Source: Mastigamoeba balamuthi
Lineage: Eukaryota > Evosea > Mastigamoebida > Mastigamoebidae
Reading direction: 5' to 3'
Length of the DNA stretch: 64,000 bases
Assembly (NCBI GenBank): GCA_902651635.1
Contig: CACRSC010000002.1
Location: 346,377-410,376, forward strand
Shown here: positions 30,133-40,484 of the stretch, piece after piece
Position numbering within the stretch: position 1 is the first letter of the stretch
Layout of the letters: each line of letters opens with the position of its first letter
Translations under genes and position numbers: made by a program
The notes under the pieces: generated by a model
Seen by the model: the letters and a program-made list of their open reading frames with translations, nothing else
Databases searched by the model: none
Told to the model about the DNA's origin: nothing

Positions 30133-33100
30133 ATGGGCGACCGCCACTGCGTCTCGTGTGCGCAGCCCACCCCTCCTCCCGCCTCTGCTGCCCCTCTGAC
30201 GCTCGGCCTGCCCTGCAGACGTCGACAGCAGCGGGGGGACCCTCTGGGCTGCCCTCTGGCCGCTCCTCTGCCCCCGCCTGCCCCTCTGCTGGCGCCCCGC
30301 TGGCTGCCGCCCTGCTGCCCCGCCCCTGCCCCTCCCCCTCGACTTCGTGCCCCCTGGCCCCGGCGCTGCTGGCTGGCGCTGCTGGCACCGCCTGCCCCTG
30401 CTGCATCTCTTCCTCGTCGACGGCCGCGTGTGCTTCCCGCGATCTTCCCCGATGTTACACTGATATCCGTGTCTCTTCCCCCCGATTCCCGGATTCCCGG
30501 ATTCCCACGACGGCGAATTCGCATTTCCCCGTTGGTGCAATTCTGCGACATCCCGTTCTTGTTCTGCTCCGCCCGCCCCCGCAGGACGCCGAGCAGAGCG
30601 CCGCGGCGCAGAGAGCCGCGCGGGACTGGGTCGAGGGCCTCGGCGCCACGCCCACCGGGGGCCAGTGGCTCGTGGTGGTGGCCACGCAGGGCTCCCCTGT
30701 CCGCCAGCTCTTCCAGGGCTCCGCCGTCGCCCGACTCCGCCGCGCCCTGGGCTGCAGGGACAGGCACGCCCGTGCTCCCGCCGGCCCACCCCCCCAGGCA
30801 GCCCCCCGACGCGCTGACACCCGGCGCCAAACGCGGCCAGAGTCGTTGCGCTGCGGTGGGACGGCGGCGGGGAGGAGCTCTGGTCGGGCTTCCTGGCCCG
30901 GGCCAGCGAGGCCGCCGCCGCGGGCTTCGAGGACCTCGCGCGGCTGCTGCGCGACCAGGCCGCCCTGCACGCAGTCCGCGGCGACGCGCTGGGCTACTGC
31001 GGCGCCCAGGAGGCCCTCGCGGCGGCCCTCGAGCGCGCAGGGCTCCCGCGGGCGGCCCTCGCGCAGCTCGACGAGCTCGAGGCCGCGCTGGGCGAGCGCG
31101 CGGACTCCGAGGGGCAGTGGCGGTGGGCCGCCGGGGAGCGCGGGCCCGAGAGCTGCGCTGCGTCGCTGATAGACGCGCCGCCAGAGAGGTGCCGCGAGCT
31201 CATCGCGGAGGGCCGCCTCTCGCGGCTCGACGCGCTGCAGTTCCTCTTCTCTCGCCAGGCCGCCGTGCGACACAGCCCCTCTGCCTCCCTGCCTGGCCCG
31301 AGTCTCAGCCGCTGCCGGGGGTCCCCGCGCCGCAGTTGTGCTTTGCCCTGCGGTCGCCCGCGTCCGTGGCGTCGAGGGCCGCGTCCATCGTCCGGCGCAC
31401 GCACGCGGAGCTCTGCCAGACGTCGCCCGCGCCAGCGCCCCTCTTCGCCGCGGCGTGGACGCTGACGGCCGCGCCCTCCGTGGTGTCCGCGTGCCTCGCC
31501 CACGCCGCCGCAGCGAGCGCGCCCTCGGCTGCCCCGGACGCCGACGACGCGCTGTCGGCGCACAGCCTCCCGGCGCCCCGCAGCCGCTGGCGCAGCCCCG
31601 CGGGCCCCAAGTCCGCTGCGGACGCCCCGCTGCGCTCCCCCGCGCCTCGGCCACGCGGCGACGAGGAGGCGGTGGCGGCGGCCGACGTGGCGATGCGGTG
31701 CGAGCTGGGTGGCCTGCTGTGCCTGGGGCGCGCGCAGCTCGAGGCGATGGGCGTCGCGCTGGGCCTCTACAACCCGCGCATGCAGAGCCTCGCGACCGCG
31801 CTGCCCGACGCCCACGCGGCGGTCCTCGCTGAGATGCGCCGCGCCATCCCCGAGGGCCCCGCAGCCCGCGCGGGCGGGGCCTCTGGGCCGCCAGCGCCGC
31901 CCCAGCGCGCAGCCGCAGAGCGCGGAGGACAGGACGAGCGCAAGCCAGCGGACAGGGAGCCGCTGCTGCTGCTGCTGGCGGGCGTCGGGGGCGAGGCCGT
32001 AGCCGCGGCGCTGGCGAGCGAGGAGGCCTTCGACAGGCAGTACGTCGCCCTGACGCTGCAGGCTCGGCAGCTCTACGAGCGCTCGGGGCGCGTGCGCCTC
32101 ACAGCGCGACTCACGCGCGACCTCGCGCTGCTCCACTTGTGCGGCGGCCGACACCCGCGCTGGCTGCTCGCCGCTGACCACCCGCCGGGGGCTGCGCAGC
32201 ACGAGGGGGCGGTGGCTCGACGCTGCGGGCTGCCTGGAGGCCGTCGCGCAGCAGCTCGAGGCGGACCAGTGGGCGGAGATGGCTGGCCGCTTCCGGGGGA
32301 TGCTGGCCCTCTGCCAGAGGCACCTGGAGCGCTGGCCCCAGTGCGCACACCTCCCACGCCTTCAAGCCTCTCACTGGCCGCTCGCCAACACTGTCCGCCA
32401 GCTACGCCGAGTCGTGCGCGCGCCTGCTGAGTCCGTCGCTGCCCCTGAGCGCCCTCGAGGGGGTCTACTACGCGCAGCAGCTCTTCGACGCGGTCCCCAG
32501 CCTCCTGGGCTCTCGTCCGCTGCTGCCCAGCGCCTCGGGATGTCCGTCTGACCGCCGACACGCCCGAAGGGCACGTCGTGCCGATGGGCCGCGCGCTGAG
32601 GGCCACGCCGGGCGCCCTCGCGAGCGCCTACGCCGTTGGCGACGCCGTGGAGATGCGGTGCACGGTGGAGAGCAGCCTGGCAGTGCCCGTGCAGGTGCAG
32701 AGCGTCTCTCTGCGCCTCGTGCGCTCCACCGGCGCCGCAGATGACTGTGAGCAGGCCCTCGTCCTGCGCACTCCGGCGGGTTCCGAGCGTATGAGCGTCG
32801 CACACTCTCCGCGAGCCTGACGGCTCTGACGGCTCTGACGGTTGCCCTCGCCACCCACAGCGGTGACGCTCAGCCCCGGAGCCAGCGAGCACACGCTGCG
32901 TGCAACGGCGGCAACCCCGGGGGACTTCCGCGTGGACGGTAGGCTGGTCCTCGAGAAGGCGGGCCTCGCGCTCGCGGTAGAGCTCCTGCCCCCGGGCCCC
33001 GGCGCCGCTATCGCTGTGCGCCCGTCGGCGCAGACAGCGGAGCTCGTCGCTCTGCTCCCTCGTGCGCACCTCAAGCAGCAGCGGCGCACCGGACACTCAG

Positions 33101-34416
33101 AGCGCACCCGCAGCGTGGCTGCCAGTGGGCAGCGACAGCGCCACCGAGGCCGCGCTGGTCGTCGAGGCCCGCGAGGACGGGGTGGCCGAGGGCGCCGTCA
33201 CGATCGCCTCGCCGACGGGGCTCGACGTCGCAGGGGGCCGGCGCTGCGTGCTGCTCGAGGCCCGCGACGCCGCAGGCCGCCCGAGGCTCGCGCGGGAGCA
33301 GCGGATGAGCGCCGCGACGCTGGGGATGCTGCCGCTGGCCAGGGGCGAGACCTGCACCCTCAGGCTGCTCATCGCCCCGCAGGCCTCGCCGGCGGTCCAC
33401 CAGGTCCGCGCAGCCCCGCCGAGGCGCCGAGGCGCTGACGCAGCGCGCGCAGGTGTCGGTCGGGCTCAGCTACGCCGCGAGCTCTGGCCAGAGGCTGTCG
33501 CTGCGCAAGGACCTGTCGATCGCGTTCGGGCTGCCACTGCAGCTGCGCCACTGGGTCGCCCCGCTGGGAGAGGCCTCGTGCGCACGCTTGAGGGGCTACT
33601 CGTGCGGCGCTCTCCTCCCTCAGAGCCCCGACGGGCGCAGCGCTGCCGTGCAGATACGAGCGACCAACGCAGCGCTGGCGCCGCTGACCATCGCGGACTA
33701 CTCGCTCACCGCGGGCGGTGAGTCAGCGCAGGACATCGATGCTGCTCGCTGCTCTCTCGGATGTGTGCGATTTCAATAGCACTCCGAGCAACGCCCTTCT
33801 CACGCGCGCGTGGTCTCGCTGGCCCCACAGACACTGCACCCGGGGCAGCAGCTGTCGCTGGCCTTTGTGCTGCCAGCCCCCCTCTGTCCCGCGCAGCAGA
33901 GCGTCCGGGCGTGCGAGCTGCGGGTCCGCTACGACTACCCCAGCGCAGAGAGGGCCGCGTCGGCCGTCTTCTCGGCGCTGCTGCCGCTGCACCTGCACAG
34001 CCACGACTACGAGGCGCTCCTCACGGCCGCGCCCGAGGCGGTCGTCGTGGGCTGCGCGTACCGCATGTCCTTCACGCTGGCGCGCACGCACGGGGAGGGC
34101 GAGGACCGCGTGCTCCTGGAGCTGCGCTTCGACAGGGCGCTGTGGGCCGTCGCGGGGTTCGTGCGGCAGACGGCGATGCTCGTCGGCTGCCGCCCCAGCG
34201 CGTTCGCGGTGGCGCTGGTGCCGCTGGCCGTGGGGCGCCTGCCGCTGCCCGAGGTCGTGCTGCCGCTTGCCGCGCCTGCCCGCGTGGGGCACGCGGGGTG
34301 GAGCTCTGTACCGTCGTTCCCCGACTCGGATGGCCTCGTGTGCTCGCTTGTCGCGGTGGCCAGCGGTGGTCCCGCCAGCCCCGCCGTTGGCTCGACTACA
34401 GCAGCGCGTGCACTGA
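30133..34416 (+). CDS. TRAPPC10: TRAPPC10/Trs130, TRAPP II subunit
   Basis: This is a multi-exon gene. Exons 1-3 (30133-30157, 30219-30427, 30585-about 30770) open with MGDRHCVS and include PLLHLFLVDGR and GGQWLVVVATQG. LWSGFLARASEAAAAGFEDL, ALHAVRGDALGYCGAQEALA and ALQFLFSRQAA match the TRAPPC10 helical region. EEAFDRQYVALTLQARQLYE and EGVYYAQQLFDAV follow. The C-terminal beta half has GDAVEMRCTVESSLAVPVQV, TVTLSPGASEHTLRATA-like strands, VGCAYRMSFTLARTHGEGED and FDRALWAVAGFV, ending near RLPLPEVVLPLA as in the family. The product should tether vesicles at the Golgi and support Rab11-type GTPase activation. The frame break at about 32,540 implies a tiny intron of 28 nt or a sequence error. 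The exact 3' end is uncertain: the frame runs on into the half-LIM ORF. Confidence 0.85.
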
Positions 34417-35205
34417 GCAGCCGTGGCCCCCGCACGGACGAGGAGGGCGGGGAGAGCACAGCGGAGGCCGTCCTGTGCTGGGTCGACCGCTCGGTGGGCC
34501 AGCCTGCCACGCAGTACCTAGTAGACAACGTCCGCAGGCAGGTGGGTGGCTTCCTCTGCGTCCTCTCCTAGCCACTCGCCAGTCGTTGTGACGCCACGCC
34601 GCGCTCGGCCCTCTGCAGAGGCCGCGCACGCTGGTCAGAGAGATGGCCTCTCGCGCGCAGCTGAGCGCGTGGCTGGACCGCCAGGCGGGCTCTGCTGTCG
34701 CTCCGAAGTTGCGCGTGGTCGCCAGCGCGCTGGGCGCCGCCGACTCGGGGGACGGGGCCGCGCTGGTCGTCGGGGTGGTGTCGCTGCTGAGGCTGAGGGC
34801 CGAGTTCGCCGAGACGCCCGTCGCTGTGCTCGTGCGGACGACGGCGGGGCTCGAGGGCTTGTCGCTGCTACCTGGCGTGCTGGTCACGACGGCGCCGGGC
34901 GAGGCCCTCAGGTTCGCGTCTGCCAGGAGTGCGGCGCCCAGAGGGCAGAGAGAGGCGTCGACTGCCAGCGACGTCTGCACGGCAGAGGTCGCAGCGGCCA
35001 CGATGGCGTGCAGCGCCTGCAAGCAGCCCGTCCTGTGAGTACTCTCTCCTCTCCCGCTGTTTGCTGACCAAGGGGTTCGCTGTGCTCGTTCGTGCACGCA
35101 AGTGCCGACGACGTCGTGGCGTTGGAGGACGGAACTCTGACGCACCGCAGGTGCTACGCCTGCGGCATCTGCGGGCTGCACCTGGACCTGGAGCAACTGC
35201 TGTGA
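34417..35205 (+). CDS. Half-LIM ORF, separate gene or TRAPPC10 extension
   Basis: Reading segments at about 34430-34540, 34621-35037 and 35106-35205 give WVDRSVGQPATQYLVDNVRR, MASRAQLSAWLDRQAGSAVA and then MACSACKQPVL joined to ADDVVALEDGTLTHRRCYAC and GICGLHLDLEQLL. The last part fits the first zinc finger of a LIM domain (C-x2-C, spacer, H-x2-C-x2-C-x2-C) and stops before the second finger. No clear ATG begins the first segment, and it shares the frame of the end of TRAPPC10. It could be a C-terminal extension, a separate gene starting at the ATG at 34643, or a truncated relic. The region exists again, rearranged, at 50512-51143. Confidence 0.5.
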
Positions 35206-35436
35206 ACAATACCTCTGGCACACCGCTAGGTTGAGCCCATGGTGCACCCAACATAATCAGTGGCAGAAAAGCAACTGCACATACCTAAACACGAACGAAA
35301 CAGTCTGAGGAAATCCATCAGCATCCACCCTCTCTGTCCTTTTCATCTGCGAGGAAAGCCAGCCATCTTCTGCTGTAGCAATACCGGGCCAGGAGCGAGG
35401 GGTTTCGATCCAGGTGCGTTCAGACGGGAGAGGGCC

Positions 35437-36176
35437 TCAGTGGTGCTGGGTGAGGGCGACCTGCGCGAGCCTGGCGCCCATGTCGAAGGCGGCCTGGAGG
35501 TCCTTGGGGAACTGCTCCTCGCGGACAGCGGCCTTGTGCTCGGGGTTGAAGACGGGGCCATGGTAGCGGCTGTAGTCGCTGAACTGGTACGTGTCGAGGG
35601 CCATCACCGTCTGCACCGCGGGGCCGTAGACGCGCTGGAAGGGCTCCACGACGCTCTGCACCATGTGCTCGTAGCCAAAGTCCTCGTAGCGCTCCCGGGG
35701 CACTCCCATCGTCAGCACCACCCCCACCGGCTTCTCCGCAGGCGCCAGCGACCATTTGGCAGAGTCGTAGGCCAGGTACCTGAACACCACGCGCTCCATC
35801 ATCGCCCTGCCAATCGAGTCAGCGCAGATCAATTGATTCTGCGGGAGAAATTGAAAAATGAAAATCACTTGAAGTCGGCGGAGACGGAGCCGAGGTAGAC
35901 GGGGCTGCCGACGAGGAGGACGTCGGCGTCGTCGACCTTGCGGAGGACGTCGGTGAGGCCGTCGCGCATGGCGCAGGCGCCGTACGAGGCCCCGCCGAGG
36001 CGCCTGCACTCGAAGCACGACGCGCAGCCCCTGAACGCCACGCCCCGCAGCTGCACGACCTCCGTCTGCGCCTCCCCTGCCGCCACCGCAGAGGCCGCGC
36101 CCTCGAGGGCCCGCTGCAGCAGCTGCGCCGTGTTGCACCCGCGCCTGGGGCTGCCGTTGAGCGCGAGCACCTTCAT
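35437..36176 (-). CDS. NADPH-dependent FMN reductase-like flavoprotein
   Basis: There are two exons (36176-35869, 35806-35437), giving 225 residues. The 62-nt intron starts GTGATT, holds TCAATTGA 22 bases before its AG, and splicing restores DFKAMMERVVFRY. The start MKVLALNGSPRRGCNTAQLL is the FMN phosphate-binding loop of flavodoxin-like reductases. GCASCFECRRLGGASYGACA is a Cys-rich stretch like that of iron-sulfur flavoproteins, and DADVLLVGSPVYLGSVSADF is the second flavin loop. Related bacterial enzymes reduce FMN or quinones with NAD(P)H. Its bacterial look could reflect old gene transfer, but it carries a native intron. Confidence 0.85.
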
Positions 36177-37817
36177 CTGCTGCCTGCTGGGTTGTTGTCT
36201 GTTTGTGAGCTCAGTATGCGGCGGCTGGTGCGCTTTTGTGGGGTGGCCCAGCGGTGACGCAGGCATCTGCTGGCCCTCGTGCTTGTTCAACGAACTCGGG
36301 AAGAAGACCCACACCTCTGGTAGTTTGTCTGCTGACCGAATTATCCAATTAACGGCCAATGAGACACGTGTGCATGTTGCCTATTTGGACTGGAATTGCT
36401 CTTTCTTCTGACAAACATATTAGCAGCTACTCAGGTACTCTGCAGGTTTCCTCATTCGGGCTCCACCTTGAAATCCGCACACCGCCGTTCTGCGGACAGT
36501 TTCGCGTTTTCCCGCACAATTCCAGGCATTCGTCCCATGTGCCCAGGGCCATATCTGCGAGCGGCGGTCTTTCATCAGCTATCCCAGGGGGTCCCAGCCA
36601 TCGACCCACTATGCCACAACCCCGTACATGTATTTATTCCTCATCCCGCGACTTTTTGCTGCTCGCGCTTCCACCTTGCGACCCTCGCGCCCCTCCCCTT
36701 GCGGACCTACAGAGGGCCCAGCGACCCTAGTGACCCACAGCGTGCCGCCATTCCCGCCTGGTGCCGCCCCTGCCTCGAATCTCTCAAGGGGATTCCTCCC
36801 CTCAGTTTCCGAAAGAGTTCCGACTCCTGAGTCCTGGGGGAAACGGAGGAGCCTCGTCAAGTCTTCCCTCAGATTCGTCGCACGGCAGCCGCTGGCGACA
36901 GACACGACGAGCAGTTGTGCACGGTGTCTGGTGTGCTGCAACGCCTGCTGATGACACTTTACTCCCAATCCAATATTCCATGGAACACCAGCAGCAGGTG
37001 CCCTGGTGCCTGCTCATTGTAAGCAGAACGCCCACCCACCACCACAGGGGCAAATAGTGCGAGATGGAACGTTGACCTGTTCTTTAGAGAGTAGCTCGAG
37101 GACATGTGCACTCTGGTTGTGGGCAGCGACGGGGTTGTCTGCGGTGAGCAGGTCCTGCAGAGCCTGAGCGTCGAGACTGCCCGTCACGTGGCAGAGGCCC
37201 TGGGCCGCTGCGGATCCACCTCGGGGGCTTCCGTGCAACCGACGACCACACCCTCGAGCTCCTGCGCCCCGACGTTCACCTGCTGTGCAGAGGCCGTCGA
37301 CAGCCACACGGGCTCCTCGCTGCTGCCCCGCCAGTCCCACACCGTGCTGCTGGTGGGCCGCCCTCGTCCCCTCCCCCTCGCCCCATCTGAGCGGCAGCCA
37401 TCACTCCCGGGCGACTGCGCAACGACTGGCGAAATAGAACTCGGATTGTGTTCTCTTGCTGTGCTGCTGGGCGCTTTTCTGGCCTTGTCTGCAAACAGAT
37501 GGGGCAATCACTCTTGGCCACTGTTTTTGTTTATTCAGGCCTTTTCTCCTGTTCGAATAATGCAGCAATCAATCACTGGGGCGTCTTCGTGGATGGTACT
37601 GCGCCCTGCAATGCCACAACGCGACGCGGATAGGCACGAGAGGAAGATTCCCGCAGAAATCCCGCCGAGAATTGAGAGGAAGCAGAGAGTCAACTGTCAA
37701 CGTGGGTGGACGAAAACGTGGTCACCCCGACATCGAAGAAAACCCGTGCGCAGCAGAAGCAGAGTCGGCATAACAAATAAACAGTCTTCTCACAGGCGAC
37801 GAGGGACACAGCGTAAG
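36177..37817. other. Intergenic, no supported gene
   Basis: A plus-strand frame opens at an ATG at 37104 and happens to remain open into ARF1. Its first part ([20 protein letters not shown]) shows no family, and ARF1 has its own well-placed start. A weak Cys-spaced ORF lies on the minus strand at 36609-36427. Nothing else is recognisable. Confidence 0.5.
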
Positions 37818-38372
37818 ATGGGTGCCACGATTGCCAAGTTCATGCGGCTGGTCGGCAGCTCCGAGGCGCGGATTCTGATGCTGGGCCTCGACGCAGCGGG
37901 CAAGACGACGATCCTCTACCGCTTTAAGCTCGGCGACGTCGTGACGACGATCCCCACGATCGGCTTCAACGTCGAGACGGTCGAGTACAAGCACCTGCGG
38001 ATGACCGTGTGGGATGTGGGTGGCCAGGACCGCATCCGCCCGCTCTGGAGGCACTACTACGAGCACACCGACGCGCTCATCTGGGTCGTCGACACGTGCG
38101 ACCGCGACCGCATCGACGTGGCGCGCAAGGAGCTCTCCAAGCTGCTCGACGAGGACGAGCTGAGGAACGTGGCGCTGCTGGTGTACGCCAACAAGCAGGA
38201 CATGCCCAACGCCATGAGCATCGCCAAGCTGTCCGAGGCCCTGGGGCTCACGGGGATCAAGGACCGCGTGTGGTACGTGCAGGGGACGTGCGGCGTGTCG
38301 GGCGACGGGCTGTACGAGGGCCTCGACTGGCTCGCTGACCGCCTGACCAAGTCGAGGCGCAGGAGCATGTGA
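37818..38372 (+). CDS. ARF1: ADP-ribosylation factor ARF1-type GTPase
   Basis: This single-exon gene encodes 184 residues, against about 181 in most ARF1 proteins. I chose the ATG at 37818 because it gives MGATIAKFM, with the Gly2 needed for N-myristoylation and an amphipathic helix. All GTPase motifs are present: [12 protein letters not shown] (P-loop), [10 protein letters not shown] (switch 1), [17 protein letters not shown] (switch 2), [10 protein letters not shown] and the [16 protein letters not shown] end. It recruits coat proteins at Golgi membranes and should work with TRAPP II and HID1 in the same pathway. Unlike most neighbours it has no coding intron. Confidence 0.95.
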   Translation: MGATIAKFMRLVGSSEARILMLGLDAAGKTTILYRFKLGDVVTTIPTIGFNVETVEYKHLRMTVWDVGGQDRIRPLWRHYYEHTDALIWVVDTCDRDRIDVARKELSKLLDEDELRNVALLVYANKQDMPNAMSIAKLSEALGLTGIKDRVWYVQGTCGVSGDGLYEGLDWLADRLTKSRRRSM

Positions 38373-38580
38373 GAGCAACTGCTTATTCGGCAGTCCCCCG
38401 ATTGAGCAAACCCCAACGCGTCGATGAACAAAAAGAGAACGGAAATTTCGGCTCTGCGTTTGCCGTAATTTCATCCATCCAGTCCCGTGCTCCCTCTGAG
38501 TGGCTGCTGAATTACGGTCGCAGGCACGTGGATTCCGAGAGGTAACTCCTCTGTGTATGAGGTGTGTCCCTCCGCACCAG

Positions 38581-39774
38581 TCACTGTGGGGGTGCGGACA
38601 AGGGCTGAAGGGCCTCCATCTGGGCACGCAGAACGGAATTCTCCGTGGAAAGGGCTTCCTTCTGGGCTATGATGCTCCTGAGCTCCATGACCAGGAAGCT
38701 GCTCTGCGACTTGACTATTCTGGTCTGCGACTCTAGATGCTGCCTGTCCAGAACGAGCATCGCCAGCAAGGCACCAGTGGCCTTCCTCAGTACCCTGGTG
38801 TACCAATCGACGACGCCGTCCGAGGCCCAGACTGCAGTGATACCTGTGCAGCGCCACCACACCAGCAGATCATCCTCCTGCTCGTCACTAAGAACCCCCC
38901 AAGCCGCCAGGTGGCGCACCTGCATGGTGTAGTCGACTCCCCTGGCAACGCAGATGACTGTGTGCAGCACTGTGGACAGGCCCTCACACTCGAGCATGTG
39001 CCATATGTGCTGAGTCCTCTCTGCTCACGACGTCAGCACGGGAGTCTCATTGCCTGTCACCAGCGCAGATATGATCTCGTAGATGACTATGTGGGGCCCC
39101 TCAAACACGTGCTCAACTGTGATCAAGGGCACACATGGTGCCTCGGCAATGCTGCAGCCCTTGGGGGCCCCGTACACAGGGCTGCTGATGCTCAGGGAGG
39201 GCAGCAGATTGGCAAACATGATGATCTGCCCAGGTACTAGCAGCACAACAACGTCGATGCCCCCACATTTGCCCCCCATCGTCTGTGCCCCTGTGTGCAC
39301 CATGCATGCAGCTTCAGACAATGTGCAGGGTGGCTCACGTGCCTCAGCCTTTGGGGAAGTCACAGCAACTGTGGCAGTGACGACTGAGACAGACTCTTTT
39401 TCACTCTGTTCTTCTTCCTGGTCATCTCTCCTCGCCAGTGCAGTGTTGTTGCTCTGGGTGTAGGATATTCAACTGATTCAGAGCACAGAATACTGCTGGA
39501 GGGGGGGTTGGCTGGATCCTCCAGATGAAAGCCCCAGACTCCGAAAGTGGGCCTAGACACATCATGGGCTACAGTTGTTGGCATGGCATGTGGATGAGAT
39601 GCTGTTATCACTGTTCTCAGTGGGGCCCGTGATGCTGCCCTGGACCTGCTTGACCTTGTGGTTCTTGCTCCTGCTCCCACTGCCCGTGTTGCTGCCCTGC
39701 TTGGGCACGGGGGCTCCACAGGCTCCTCCTACCACAACTGAGCTGTGAGGTCGGGCTGTGTTCTGGACCATCAT
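38581..39774 (-). CDS. Coiled-coil protein, unknown family
   Basis: Three or more exons are likely. The last (39009-38581) and the one before it (39453-39061) join in frame across a 51-nt intron (GTGACA...ACTCAG). Without that intron an in-frame TGA at about 39027 would interrupt the frame. A first exon probably begins at the ATG at 39774 (MMVQNTARPHSSVVVGG); its donor is unclear. The middle reads GIDVVVLLVPGQIIMFANLL and VEHVFEGPHIVIYEIISAL. The C-terminus is a coiled coil (LESQTRIVKSQSSFLVMELR, IIAQKEALSTENSVLRAQME). Base composition is nearer 50% GC, unlike the flanking genes, so it may be young or lineage-specific. Confidence 0.5.
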
Positions 39775-40484
39775 TGAGTCCTATGCTTCAGCAGCCAGTG
39801 AATCATGGCCCTGGCACTCATCAGTACCACTGTATGGTCATTTTCTACATCTTTCTTAACTGTTTGCTCGCAGAGTTAGCACTCTTAATCCACTCAGTTT
39901 CTGTTACTGCTGTATGTGAGATCATTCATGCATACTATCACAACAGGTTTGTGCCATTTTGTCCTCTGCTCACATCATCTCATTTATGCCTAGGACACCT
40001 ATGTGTCTGATTCAGAGGATGAAAAAGAGTTGTGAAAGATAATGTGAAGCCTTCTTGTCAGTGCTCAGCTGGATGGCCATAAGTTACTTCAATGGCAGTC
40101 ATTGTTCTGAAGAAGATTGCTTGAGAGGGCATTTGAGCCTATTTCTCGATGTCATTAGAAATTAAGAAGGCCACAAATTTGCATTGGCCACCCTGTGAAA
40201 ATGGGAGTACGTGGGATGGAAGTACATTAAGGAGAAAGGGTTTCCAGTGCCTTCAATGTCAGTGATCCGGCTTTTTTTGATGTTGTATTATCAAGAAGAC
40301 CAGTGTCAAGTGTGTGTGACCACCTGTGTGGTCTCTGGCTGGGGGGGGCAGGGAGGCATCCCAAAGATCGAATGCCCTTTATCCTGGCACTCAAAAAAAT
40401 AAGGAGTTGTTTGTTGTGTTCCGAGATATTTTCTCTGTAGTAGATTCATGGCGCGTCATTCTTTGCGTTTGGGTCTCTTCTCGC
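39775..40484. other. AT-rich intergenic tract
   Basis: About 700 bases with low GC and only short ORFs. The right end is the leader of the RS-rich gene; an ATG at 40448 is out of frame with that gene's second exon. Confidence 0.5.

Noticed and set aside
36427-36609. PAN/apple-like fragment (WDECLELCGKTRNC)
   Set aside because: Only one short Cys-spaced stretch, no ATG start, no signal peptide and no flanking exons support it.
37104-37817. Long in-frame N-terminal extension of ARF1
   Set aside because: ARF1 needs Gly2 for myristoylation, and the ATG at 37818 gives MGATIAKF. The upstream stretch shows no domain and is open by chance.
39025-39030. In-frame TGA in the coiled-coil gene, possibly selenocysteine
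   Set aside because: A 51-nt intron (GTGACA...ACTCAG, 39010-39060) removes it in phase 0, and no SECIS-like need arises.
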